A stretch of 50,070 nt of DNA from Triangularia verruculosa (Eukaryota > Ascomycota > Sordariomycetes > Sordariales > Podosporaceae), in contig MU864053.1 of assembly GCA_033296885.1 (NCBI GenBank), positions 1-50,070 of the forward strand. Reading direction: 5' to 3'. Shown piece after piece: positions 11,987-22,835 of the stretch. The notes under the pieces are model-generated. The model was not told where the DNA came from. It was given only the letters and a program-made list of their open reading frames with translations, and did not search any database. Both the position numbers and the translations under genes were made by a program. Each line of letters starts with the position of its first letter. Within the stretch, counting starts at the first letter, position 1.

Positions 11987-13772
11987 ATGGGCCTCCCATC
12001 TCTTTCCGCCCTGCGCGGAAAGCGTCGAGAGGACGTTTCGGTATCGAAAAAAGGGTCCGACGATGGCGTGGCCGGAGTCGAGAGCAATGCGGGCATCTCA
12101 GGCTCAGACTCGGACGACTTCGCCGCCATTGACCCAAATTCCGGAGTCAAGCGCGGCCTCAAGACCCGTCACCTATCGATGATGGCCCTTGCCGGTATCA
12201 TAGGGCCTGGTCTCCTCATCGGATCGGGCAGGGCTTTGGCAAATGGTGGCCCTGCTGCTCTGTTGATTGGCTTCGGTGTTATTGGCATCATTGCTTTCTC
12301 CATCATGCAGAGCCTGGGCGAACTGACGACCCTGTATCCAACCGGTGGTGCTTTCACGGGACTGTCGGACCGGTTCGTCGACAAGGCGTTTGGTGTAGCT
12401 GTTGGCTGGAATTATTTCATCATCTGGTTCTGTGTGCTGGCGAACGAATACAATGTCATTTCGAGCATTATGGTCGATTGGACGGACGCCATACCCATCT
12501 GGGGATGGTTTCTGATCTTTTGGGTGAGTACCTTGGTGTGCTGTCGTCCAGTTGAAACATGATAGGTACTGATCATCTGGCTACAGTTCTCTTTCACCGC
12601 CTTTCAAATGCTGGGTGTCGAGACTTTTGGCGAGGCTGAGTTCTGGTTGGCACTCTTCAAGCTCGTTGGACTGATCGCATTCTTCTTTTTCAGTCTCATG
12701 TAAGAGTGCCCTGTTCGTCGACCATCAGCTGAGATCTATGCTAACAATGGCTAGCTACGCCTCTGGAGGCGTGATTGGCGCTGAAGCTGTTGGCTTCAGT
12801 TATTGGCGTGATCCCGGTGCCTTTACCGACGGCTTCCGCGGTGTTGCCTCAGTCTTTGTTTTCTGCAGCACTTTCTACGCTGGAGTCGAATCCGTTGCCG
12901 TTGCCGCTACCGAGACCAAGAATCCCCGTCGCGCCGTACCCTTGGCCATTCGCCAGGTCTTCATCCGTATCGTGGTGGTGTACATGGGGAGTGCCTTTTT
13001 CTTTGGCCTCGTCTGCCCGGCAAACAGCCCAGACCTCACCTCGGCTACGCAGCGTGCACTGCGCAGTCCCATGACTATTGCTATTGCAAATGCGGGTTGG
13101 GAAGGGGGTAAGCACTTGATCAACGCCTTCATACTCGTCACCTGTCTCAGCGCCGTCAACTCTTCTATCTTTATCGGTAGCAGGACCATCTTGTTCATGG
13201 CCCAGACTCAAAAGGCTCCGAAGTTCCTGGGCTGGACGAACAAGCGAGGTGTCCCAGTTCCTGCCATCATTTTCACCAACCTGTTTGGTGCGCTCAGTAT
13301 GATGAATGTCAGCACCGGTGCCCAGGATGCCTATTCCTACATTGTCAACCTCAGCGGTGTCTCTACGTTTCTGGTGTGGGCTGCGATTAGCTTGACCCAT
13401 ATTCGGTTCCGGAAAGCCTGGGCCGCTCAAGGGCACTCCGATTCCGAACTGCCCTTCAAGTCGATGCTTTATCCTTACAATGCTTGGTTTGGATTGAGCG
13501 CCAACATTTTCCTCGCTCTCATCCAGGGCTGGGCGACATTTGCGCCCTTTGACGCCGTCGACTTTGTGGATGCCTACATTCTTCTGCCGCTGTTCGGTGT
13601 CATCTATGTGGTCTACAAACTCTGGAACAAGACCAAAACTGTCAACATTCATACGGTTGACCTTCAAGAGGGCAGGAGAAAGGATTTGGACGATGGAAGA
13701 AGACCACTTGCCGACGGTGAGGAAATCGACTCAACGCTGCCCTGGTATAAGAAGCTATGGAAGAGCCTGTGA
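11987..13772 (+). CDS. Amino-acid permease, APC/YAT family
   Basis: Three exons: 11987-12523, 12587-12699 and 12755-13772, about 555 residues, normal for fungal YAT-type permeases. A hydrophilic acidic N-terminus of about 55 residues precedes the conserved entry R-H-L-S-M-M-A-L-A-G-I-I-G-P-G-L (TM1), followed by about 12 membrane segments and the conserved loop ESVAVAATETKNPRRAVP. It should import amino acids across the plasma membrane with protons; the substrate cannot be read from sequence. The ATG at 11987 was chosen because it is the first ATG of the open frame. There is no cluster motif in its promoter, so it is probably a housekeeping neighbour. Confidence 0.9.
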
Positions 13773-14368
13773 GATTCAATTTGGACTGGCTTGCGAGTCG
13801 GTAGAAGTTGAGGTGGGGTTATATTATGGCTCGGTGGGCTGACAGACGATTTGAGCATGTTTTTGGATATACCCCTTTGCTATTGGCGTCGTTTTAGTGC
13901 GCGGAGTGATTTACTTTGTGGGTTTAATTTTTACCTGTTTGATACCACGACTCAACTGTTTCCCCGAGATCGAGAGATGCCTCCCTTTCATCGAGACATG
14001 TGTCAGAAGCCGAACAGTATTTTTCTCATCCCACTCCACTGTCTATTCAGCTAATGCCAAGATCAAGCAACACGATCTCACGCACGCAGAGACAGGGCGG
14101 GGCAGGAAGCTACCCGAGTACGGTATACTGTCATGGAAAAGAGAGGCCTTTGGGAACTGGTAGCAGGCTAGCAAAAATCCGAAGAGTACGACCTGAAACA
14201 CGTGGTCCTACTGACTGTACATGGGCATGGCGCTTTCACATTACTCTAGTGGAGATCAAATGGCAGAAATTGTGAGAAGGTCAAAGCGCCCGACTGTTTA
14301 TCAGATTATAGTCCCTGCGTATCTATTTAGCCCCATCTTGACCCCAATTACCCCTTATCAATTTTTTC
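13773..14368. other. Convergent intergenic region
   Basis: Lies between the 3' ends of the permease and the FAD oxidase. No gene is seen. The right end runs into a pyrimidine-rich CCCTTGC microsatellite that belongs to the last exon of the oxidase. Confidence 0.5.
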
Positions 14369-16073
14369 CTACCCCTGAAATGACCTTCTCCTCCCCTTAC
14401 CCTTGCCCTTGCCCTTTCCCTTGCCCTCCCTTGCCTCGACAATAGGATTGTAGAACCTAAACTTGTTTTGCGGGTCATACTTTTGCTTGAGCGCCCTCAA
14501 CCTTTGCAACCGCCACGATTCCCATCCATAGATGGAGTCCAAGTCCTCAAAGCCGTTGGCATAATTGACATAGTTATTGGCAGGTCTCCCTGGCTGTCCC
14601 GCATTCCACATATCCCTTACCTCGTTGGCCCACTCCCATGCTTGCGCTTCCAAGACGGCATCCCCAGGAGGGACAACACCGTTGAAGAGCATCAAGTGAT
14701 GGTCTGAGCGAAAGGGGTAGGCAGAATCGGCTGGGTTCTTGGACGTGACACCTGCAGTCGCGTAGCCCTCATGAAGGATGCCGCAACCGGCTGCCAAAGC
14801 AGGGTTGGAAATGGCACGGGATCTGAACCCCTCGTAGATGAGCCGCTCGGCTGTGACGTTGTAGACTTGAAGGCCGGCGGTGGTGGTGATGCGTTTGTTG
14901 CCATCCATGCAGATGAAATCATCCTCAGCAGTGGCTTGGGCCTTGGAGACTTGGCTGTATGGTACGTCGCCTTGCTCTTCATAAATTGCAGGAATGGCGT
15001 TGAATTGGGTCAGCAGAGCCTCGGCCTTTTCGGCTGAGCCTCGGTAGGCAAAGGTCCACGAGAGTATGGGGTCCGTTGTGGAGACAGAGGCGTTCAGAAA
15101 GAAACTACCAAAGTTGGTGGTCATGTTCACCGGGGTGGAGCCGTTGTTGTGGAAGGCGTTGAGCGCGTTGAAGACTGGTTCGAGTTGGTCGCCAGCCCAG
15201 ATGTAATTGTGGTAATGCCAAGTATCGGGACCACGGGGGAAGATGTTGAGCTCGAAAGAGGTAACGATGCCAAAGTTGTGACCGGCGCCCTTCATAGCCC
15301 ACAGGAGATCGGAGTTGCTGGTGGGACTAACGTTGATAGCTCTACCATCCCCAAGCACAATATTGAGCTGTCGAATGTTATCCGACACCATGCCGTACAG
15401 GGCTTCGTGCCTCCCATGCCCACCTCCGAGACCGGCGCCAAGGAGACCGACGCAATCACAGGAGCCAGTGGTCGTTACAAAGCCGCGTTCCCAGAGATAT
15501 TTAGTGACGAGTCCACCATAGACACCACCGCCAAACCAAGCGGATTGCCGGCTAGGTTGAATGGCGATGTTTACCAGCGAAACCAGGCTGATCTGAACAC
15601 CGTTGAAGCTGCCCAGACTTCGGCTGTTTCCATGCCCTCTATTCAAAGCCAGAAAGTCGATGCTATTGTCATTGCAGTATTTCACCTTAAAGTAGGTAGG
15701 TATGTTAGCAAGGTATGTTCAAGGTGCTGACAATCCTGTTGTTGTTTGAGGAACGAGATGACAAGCTTACAATCTTGGAAACATCAGACTCGGCGCCGGG
15801 CTGAATCACGACTTGAATTTGGGGTGGAGCAAACATGTTCCACCTCGCTGTGGCGCCGGCGAATCGTTCATCATTGGGTCCGAAGATGAGTGTGCCCGAT
15901 GAAAGGCGGCTTCCGAGCTCCCTTCGGACAGTATTGCTGTTCAGGTCGGCCCGAGTCCGAGTCTCGAGCTCTTGAAATCTCGGAATTGAGGCCGCAGATG
16001 CCAAGTCGAAGGAAGAAGAAACCCACAGCAAGGTGGCAAGGCTGCCATACATGAGTGAGACAAGACTTCTCAT
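14369..16073 (-). CDS. BBE-like FAD-linked oxidase, secreted/vesicular
   Basis: Two exons on the minus strand, 16073-15771 and 15685-14369, about 539 residues. The start at 16073 gives a signal peptide followed by an FAD-binding-4 fold and a berberine-bridge-enzyme C-terminal domain (NYVNYANGF near residue 477). H119 in the RGHGNS segment and C177 in GSCDCVGLLG line up with the two residues that bind FAD covalently in bicovalent BBE enzymes; this alignment is by eye. Such enzymes oxidise alcohols, amines or C-H bonds with O2, and the solanapyrone enzyme Sol5 of this family oxidises an alcohol and promotes cyclisation. The gene is divergent from P450 A and shares its promoter, which carries TCGGCCGA motifs. 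The C-terminus ends in a Gly-Lys dipeptide repeat and a basic tail, which is unusual. Confidence 0.9.
14399..14434. repeat. CCCTTGC-type microsatellite
   Basis: Imperfect 6-bp repeat (CCCTTG/CCCTTT) lying inside the 3' end of the FAD oxidase. It encodes the alternating Gly-Lys tail of that protein, so length changes in steps of 6 bp would keep the frame. Confidence 0.8.
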
Positions 16074-17562
16074 GGTGAAGATCTGCGGGCAATGTAGAGG
16101 TAGAACCGAATACAACTGTAACAAAGCTTGGCGCCAATGTTGGCACAACCTCGCGAAAACGTGGGAAGATGCAGAGGAAGAGCCCGATCTGCAGTACCTC
16201 CGTTCTTGCATGAAGATTAATCAACAGCTCCAGATCTACGGGTCATGGTGCTATTTAACCATGAAAGCTGCTCAACCTGCTTCGCCGCCAACCCCATTGC
16301 CAAATCGACCCAGGTATGATGAGACCGGACACCATTTCTTCCCTCCTTGAGCGCCACAGGACTCACCGAACGTAAGAAAAAGCCTCAAGTCTCTCCGTCA
16401 AGCTCGGGCTAATGACTGTCCCAAGGCCCAGCCGGACAGCCAACATGGGGGGATATTGGAAGTTCCAACCTATCAAGCTGGCTTCCCTAAGCGAGGACGC
16501 ATGATGTTGAATGAAAGCAGAACCACGCCATGATTTTCCTTGTCAGATCGATAGGACGGCCATAGAGGATGGCAGCTGAATTCGGTTAGGCGATGCAGGA
16601 ACAAGCCTCATTGCAACAGCTCCATTGTCAGCTCCTGTGTCAGTGTGGTAATATTAGACGCTCTCTCAGCCGGTAACCTATCATCTCATCGGGTGCCTTG
16701 GCATGTCCGATAGCCCGTGGGATCTAAACCATGATGAGACGCAGCTCACATGTACTGTAACTTGGGTACCTACCTAGGCAAGGTACCAAGGGAGGTACCA
16801 ACTTTTGAGAGAACCGTAGAACCTGCCCTCTGTTCCCTCTTGTGCTCGACCTTCCTAAGATGGCATCTTTCGAGACGCTTTGATCGACGAAAGTTCCATG
16901 TAAGGTAGGCGTAACCAATCAAGATCTCGTGAAGACGTGTCAGATTCCAAGTTCGGGATGAATGATCTGTGCCATCGGCGCGGAACGCCGAAAGCGAAAG
17001 AGGCAATGATAGACACAAGGTTGCTGGCATAAGCCTCGATCGGGCGGTTATGGTGGGTCAAGAACGAGCTAGGTCGACTTGCTAAAGTCCGAAAGGATTA
17101 CCTACCTGCGACGTTATGGTATCGGCGCTAACAAACTGTGTCGTGTGGATGGCAGAACGCTGGTTCGGCCGATGAAGCCCGAGGGGTCTTTCGGCCGACA
17201 TGAGCTGATTGGTTCGGCCAAGCTTCGGGTAGGGCTGGGATAAGGCAAAGGGCTGCCTTCGGTAACCACCGCATGCTCGCTCTCTCGGATCGATGACCCG
17301 GGCCGACCCTGCCAGTCATTCGGAAGTGTTTTGGCAGCGCACCGTGGCGCCGACCCTACCGTCTGGCGATGCATCCCTTGGAATAGATCCGCCTTACTGT
17401 TAATCGGCGGGGTACAGGACTCCATCTCGGCCATGGCGCCTGAAGCATTGGAATGGTTTCGATAGCCATCCTCTGCGTCGACTTCAACCCAGGCGCAGCA
17501 TTGCGAAACACAACATCGACACCAAGCTGACCATCGCCATTGTGACTCTCACCAAAAACACC
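16074..17562. promoter_or_regulatory. Divergent promoter, FAD oxidase/P450 A
   Basis: A 1.5 kb intergenic region with no supported gene. It carries a group of TCGGCCGA-like motifs in its right half and repeated GGTACC/CCTACCTAGG elements around 16765-16787. Gene starts on both sides face away from it. Confidence 0.55.
17165..17434. promoter_or_regulatory. TCGGCCGA motif group, FAD oxidase/P450 A promoter
   Basis: Exact palindromes TCGGCCGA at 17165-17172 and 17191-17198, with variants TCGGCCAA at 17214-17221 and TCGGCCAT at 17427-17434. They lie in the 1.5 kb divergent region between the FAD oxidase (start 16073) and P450 A (start 17563). The palindrome consists of two inverted CGG triplets, the usual half-site of Zn2Cys6 dimers. 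Confidence 0.6.
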
Positions 17563-19358
17563 ATGGAGTGTCTCACGGACCTCTTTGACGCTGGCGCCCA
17601 ACCGCGCTGGCTAGTTGCATTATTTGCACTTTCCATTATCTTCGTCCTGTACCATTACCTCCTACCCAAACCCATCCCGGGCATCGCCTACAACACGGAA
17701 GCGGCAAGATCTATCTTCGGTGATGTTCCGGCCATGCTCGCAGAAGTAAGCCAAACAGGCGAGTTCCGCGTCTGGTGTGCCAAACAAGTTCGCAAGATGA
17801 ACTCGCCCATCTGCCAAATTTTCATCAAGCCGTTCTCGCAGCCCTGGGTTCTGCTCTCGGATTTTCGTGAGTCGCGCGATATCCTTACGCGTAGGCACAA
17901 AGAATTCGACAAGTCGAGCTTCTTGTCAGATGGAATGGCCTGCATGGGTGAATTCCATGGCATATATATGACGGACCAGAACTTCAAGGCCAACAGACAG
18001 CTGATTCAAGATCTGATGACCAACACGTTTCTCAATGGCCATGTCGGACCGGCGGTGTACAACAAAGGATTGGAGTTGATGGGGCTCTTGGAGATCAAGA
18101 TGCATCTGGCCAAGGGGAGGCCATTCAGTGTCAAGAAGGATTTTGAATACACCTCGCTCGATTGCATGCTCGAGTTTGCCTTTGGGAAAAACTGGCTCGA
18201 TACAGCTGTAGGACAGCAGCTAAAGGTCATGGGGAACTTGGCCCAGCAGGATGTGACTTTGCCAGACTCGCTCGACGACCCGGTAGAGTTTCCGCTGGGT
18301 GAGATCGTAGACTTTTTGAAGTCGGTGTATGAAGCCCCGGAGATTGTGGAAAAGACCATCAACGCAATCATGCCCAAATTGCAAACATGGTGGTGGTCGA
18401 AGCAGGCATGGTATAAGAAGATATTCGAGGACAAAGAGAAGGCAATGAAGGATCAGGTTGCCATTGGAATACGGAATTTCACCAACGGCACAGTTCAGAG
18501 CGGCCTCGAGCATATGTTGATGAGAGAGGCTGCCAGGGCAGAAAAGGATGGCAGAGAACCGGATTTTGAGAGCCAGGTCATCAGGGACGAGGTTTGTTGA
18601 CCCGAATGCTCCTCCAGCTCCAGTGATCAATCGCTAACGCTCAAAAGCTGTTTGGGGCGATCATCGGGGGCCACCACACTACTTCCGGTGCCATGATGTG
18701 GCTGACCAAATATTTGACCGATCATCCCTCGATCCAGGTTAAACTCCGGTCTGTTTTGCATTCTACGCTCTCCACAGCCTACCAGGGCAAAAGGCTCTTT
18801 ACCTTTGAGGAAATTCGCCATGCAAAATTGCCCTACCTAGACGCCATAGTCGAGGAGATGCTCCGCATCAATGCCGTGCCCGTTACCCGCGAAGCAGTGG
18901 TTGACACTACTGTACTGGGTTGCCCGATCAAAAAGGGAACCCAGGTCTTCCTCATATCCAACGGTCCGGGCTTCCTATCGCCTTCGTTTCCTGTCGATGA
19001 GGCAAAACGGAGCGACACATGCAGGGTTTCGAAACGGGCCAATGATTATTGGGATGAGAACCAGGACTTGGCGAAATTTGATCCTGACCGGTGGCTAGTC
19101 AGAAAGACAGATGGAACAGGAGTGACATCTGATGACGTCGACTTTGATGGCGCAGCCGGACCCCAGTTGGTGTTTGGTCTAGGGCCTAGAACATGCTGGG
19201 GCAAGAGGCTGGCGCTTATGGAGATGAAAGTTATCATTGCCATGCTGGTGTGGACATTTAGATTGGAAAAGGCGCCTGTGGAGCTATCTGGATATGGAGG
19301 GTTGGAGGGTATTGCTCGCGTTCCAAAGAAGTGTTATGTGAGATTGGTAAAGCTGTGA
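17563..19358 (+). CDS. Cytochrome P450 A
   Basis: Two exons, 17563-18591 and 18648-19358, about 579 residues. One N-terminal membrane anchor (residues about 15-35) is followed by the proline hinge LPKPIPG. The I-helix carries GGHHTTSG, where an acidic residue is more usual before TT. The ExxR pair is in EEMLR, the PERW-like motif is FDPDRW, and the heme loop is FGLGPRTCWG with the thiolate ligand at C526. The length is at the upper end for P450s because of an extended segment before FDPDRW. It should hydroxylate or further oxidise the polyketide at the endoplasmic reticulum with an NADPH-P450 reductase. The ATG at 17563 is the first in frame. It is the first plus-strand gene of the cluster and has the densest TCGGCCGA group upstream. 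Confidence 0.92.
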
Positions 19359-19464
19359 GCTACTACTTAATTGCAATATTGTCTGTTATACTCTCTACCT
19401 AGGTACCAACCTGATGTCCTAAGGCAGCCCTCATGTTTCCAAGAATTGAGGAGAGTTAGGTACC

Positions 19465-20358
19465 CTAATCAGTCATACCGCTCCCTTTCAGCAGACTCTC
19501 ATATCCCTGCTTCCAAGCCTTCTGCCCCTGACCACCAAAACCCACACCGATTTCGTGGGCGATCGATCCATCCTGCTTTGTCTCTTCCAGAAGCTGGAAG
19601 AACTTGTCGATGTATTCCGAAAGGGTCATAGGTTGTACTGCCTTTTCAGGTCCACCTTGCAAAGCATCTGTCTGATCTCTGTGATGGGCATTCAAGGGTG
19701 TGTCGACATAAGGCGGTGCAACCTCAACCACATTCATCCCCTTTACCCCCGTAGCTTCCATCTGCCAGCGCAAAATTTTGCAAAATGAGGCGATGCCTGC
19801 TTTGGAAGGGCAATAGGTTGGATAGAATGGAACGGGAAAGTAAGCCAGGGAAGAACTTGTGAGAAAAATGTTGGTCTTGACTCCTTGTTTTGCCAGAGAT
19901 AGAAGATGAGGGGCAAAGGCCTGAGCGACGAGGATCGGTGCCGTGAGGTTTGTTGTTAGTTCCTGCACGGCCTGTTGGGCAAGATCTGGTGGGGGGTTCT
20001 GGAAGATGTCATAGTGGTGCTGGATGCCCGCGTTTACGAAAACGGTGTCGAGCTGGGGAAAGTCGCGGAGGATACCATCAACTTCGGCTTGTAACGTGTC
20101 GAGTTGGGTGAGATCCCACTATTGAAAGAATGAGCTGTCTGCATAGAATCAAAGCAATAGCATGCCAATCAAGCGAGAACATACGATGCGGTAGTGCAGG
20201 CCTGGCAGCTCCCTGGCAGCTTGTTCTAGCTTCTCACTATCCTGTTGCCTTCCAGTCACGATGACCTGTTTTCCCAAGCTGTGAAACCTACGAGCGGTAG
20301 CCTCGCCGATGCCACCGGCCGCTCCAAGAATAAGAATGGTATTGATGCGGGACGACAT
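19465..20358 (-). CDS. Short-chain dehydrogenase SDR1
   Basis: Two exons on the minus strand, 20358-20185 and 20118-19465, about 275 residues. Classical Rossmann fold: GAAGGIG at residues 12-18 binds the nucleotide, N-A-G lies at 87-89, SSS at 146-148 supplies the catalytic Ser, and Y160-x3-K164 is the catalytic pair. The overall sequence resembles the DltE-like oxidoreductases of fungi. It should interconvert an alcohol and a ketone with NAD(P)H. Its 3' end is only about 105 bp from the 3' end of P450 A, and an exact TCGGCCGA lies 213 bp upstream of its start. Tailoring of the polyketide is inferred from context. Confidence 0.9.
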
Positions 20359-20570
20359 GTCGTATTTCTGGCGAACGCAAGAGCCCGAGTGGGTAGGATT
20401 GGTCTGAGTAGGAGGTACTGTGCTTGCACTGACGGACTCTACAGCTTGACTTGAGATAAATACCTTACTTAACCAAATCTTCTGCCAATGCCCCGCACTG
20501 GTCCCTGCTTGGAGTCCACCTGCATACACAGTGCCGAAGAACGTGACCCCCAGCAGCCAGAGACATCATC

Positions 20571-20578
20571 TCGGCCGA
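20571..20578. promoter_or_regulatory. TCGGCCGA motif, SDR1 promoter
   Basis: Exact palindrome 213 bp upstream of the SDR1 start, in the short gap between SDR1 and the 3' end of the O-methyltransferase gene. Candidate site for the cluster regulator. Confidence 0.55.
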
Positions 20579-20759
20579 AGTGGTCGGGTGGACCCACCAT
20601 GCTCCACTTCGCTTACACCAACTCTTGCCTAAAATGGTGTCTGGTCTTGCCAACCTCAAGCTGTCACAATGGGACTTGGAACTTCAAATGAGTGGCATGT
20701 AGGGCACGGTATATATTCCTAGTTTGTAAAAAGAGCTTGGAAGAACTTGAACCAAAACT

Positions 20760-22142
20760 TCAACGCCGGAGATACACTTCCAGCAGACCGAGCGGACCGT
20801 TGTCAAATACGTTTCGAATCTCGTATCGCGGGTTGGCCTCCTTCAACAGCTGCTCAAACTCGGCCTTGGTCCTCTGCTTAGCCCCGCAGTTGACGAGCAT
20901 CACCATATCAACCTGCCTGACCACACGCTCTTGGTGACGAGGCCAAACACCCGGCTCCGGAATGATGATGTCGTTGATCAGCAACGGCGTGTTCGGGCTG
21001 GAGTTCTCCAAGCCAGGCACAAACCCCTTGAAAATGGTCACCACGTCCTTGTCAGCCCAGTTGTGGGTGCACTGCCGAATGAGGAAGGCGGCTGCATCCT
21101 TGACGGGCTGAGGCTCGAAGAACGAATGCTGGACATATTCGACCCTGTCTTTCAGCTCGGGCGACAGGGACTCTTTGCCCTCGTTGAGCATGTCAATATT
21201 GCTGTCCTGCACGATCAATCGTAGGTTCGGGAAGGTCTATCGTGAGGTGCATGATGGTTAGCAGGCCTCTCGTATCCGTCACTTCAAGCGCACGTACCTG
21301 AGCCAAACTCTTGGAAATGTGGCCGTTGCCGCCTCCACAGTCGACCACTGTTCCCTTGAGAGCACCCCAGTTGAAGCTATCGTTGAGGAGATAGTCCAGA
21401 TGACGGTCCATCTTGCGAAGACCAGCCATGGCCTTGGAAAAGCGCCGTGCTTTTGCCGGGTCATTCTTGTAGAACTCAAAGATGCCAACACCATGTCTAG
21501 TGACAAAAGGGTTGAGATTCTGATGAGCTTCGTAAGGATGAGCTTTGAAGGTGATGTTGGAGTCGGCGGCAGCCTTGAGCATTTCATCCAGCGAGTAATG
21601 GATAACGGATCGAAGGTCCTCATCCTGCTGGATCAGTAGCGAGGTGTTACTGTGAGAAATGACTCTTGGCTGGCGCTCCTCAAAGATGCGATAAGTCTCA
21701 AGTTGTCGAACAATGCGGGCGGTCCGGTCCACATCAAGCCCGGCTTTTTCAGCCAATTCCTCGAGCTTGATGCTCCCATGGGCAGGGACTAGCTGGAAGA
21801 ACTCAAAATCCAGAGCGACCTGCACAGGTTAGGGATTCCGCGGCTCAAAAGGGGCAGAGGTACAAGTCAACAGACCTGAAAAGCACCGAGATCATATCCC
21901 GTGCAGCAAAACTCTCTGAGCCATTTTCGAGGACCGTCAATCAGGCGTTGCAAGTCCTCGAGGTTGGTCTTCAAGTTCGCATGGATTTCACGATACTCCA
22001 AAGAAGTCGGGGGATCTTGGGAATCAAGGGAAAAGGTCGGCGCCACCAAGTTGTTTCCTTGAAGATACTTGGTTAAATCTTGGGTAAGGCTGAGGATGTT
22101 TTGGGCCAGGCCCAGGATGGACTCTGAGTTTTGAGTAGTCAT
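20760..22142 (-). CDS. O-methyltransferase, SAM-dependent, plant-COMT-like
   Basis: Three exons on the minus strand, 22142-21876, 21819-21298 and 21236-20760, about 421 residues; all introns are phase 0. An N-terminal dimerisation/winged-helix region (residues about 90-170) precedes the SAM-binding motif VVDCGGGNG (GGG at 251-253) and the catalytic H321 in the conserved H-N-W-A-D-K-D segment. This is the organisation of fungal class II O-methyltransferases that methylate phenol or enol hydroxyls with SAM. It is divergent from the PKS across a 693-bp promoter, which strongly suggests co-regulation and a role on the PKS product, for example the 4-hydroxyl of a pyrone. That substrate is inference. 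Confidence 0.92.
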
Positions 22143-22835
22143 GATGAAAGATCTGAGCCAAGATGACGGATGTGCAAATGGGTCCTGAGCCTCTTGGAAT
22201 AGATGAAGTACTGTGACCTGATTTTTTGAATACTTGATGGGTCGAGATTCAATGCCTTTTGTGTATGTGGTTTCAATGTTAAGATATTGGAGGTTTCACG
22301 CGCCCGGCCCGCCACCCCCGTTGCACTGTTACCTTTTGCCGACCTACCTTAGGTAACAGCCTGGTGTCGCGCCCCGAATCGGTTGAGCCCCGGGCCGGCA
22401 TCGGGCATACCCGCCGCCGCGAGTTGCTCCGGGCTTATCTGTCGCGGCGGATTGAACTGATACGGAAGTTGGAGTGCGGGGAGATGATGTCGGCCGTGGC
22501 ATGTGCCGTGCATCGGCCGAGTAGACGAGGCAAGAAACAGCCAATCATAGCTGCAGGTGCAACTGTAACCACATCTCAAGGCCAGCCCTATCAGAAAGAT
22601 TTGTAAGTTACCTAACGTCTACTTTCCGTTTTGGGACTGAATCGACAAGGCGTGGGTTGTGAGGCGATGGCTACCATATCGGCGTAGATAGCATCATAAT
22701 GGCTCTATAATCGCGACGCAGCCTGAAGTGGTGGTTCCCAAGGTATCGCTCAACCAACATCCGTTTGCTATTCCTACAAGTCCTACCTATTCAACATTGA
22801 TACCGAGCTTGTTGGACCAGCGCACCGACTTCATC
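22143..22835. promoter_or_regulatory. Divergent promoter, OMT/PKS
   Basis: It contains TCGGCCGT (22490-22497) and an exact TCGGCCGA (22513-22520), a CCAAT box at 22541-22545 and a TATA-like CTATAAT near 22705, about 130 bp upstream of the PKS start. The left half is GC-rich. A single region can serve both genes. Confidence 0.65.

Noticed and set aside
12849..13667. 272-codon minus-strand frame
   Set aside because: Antisense shadow of the amino-acid permease.
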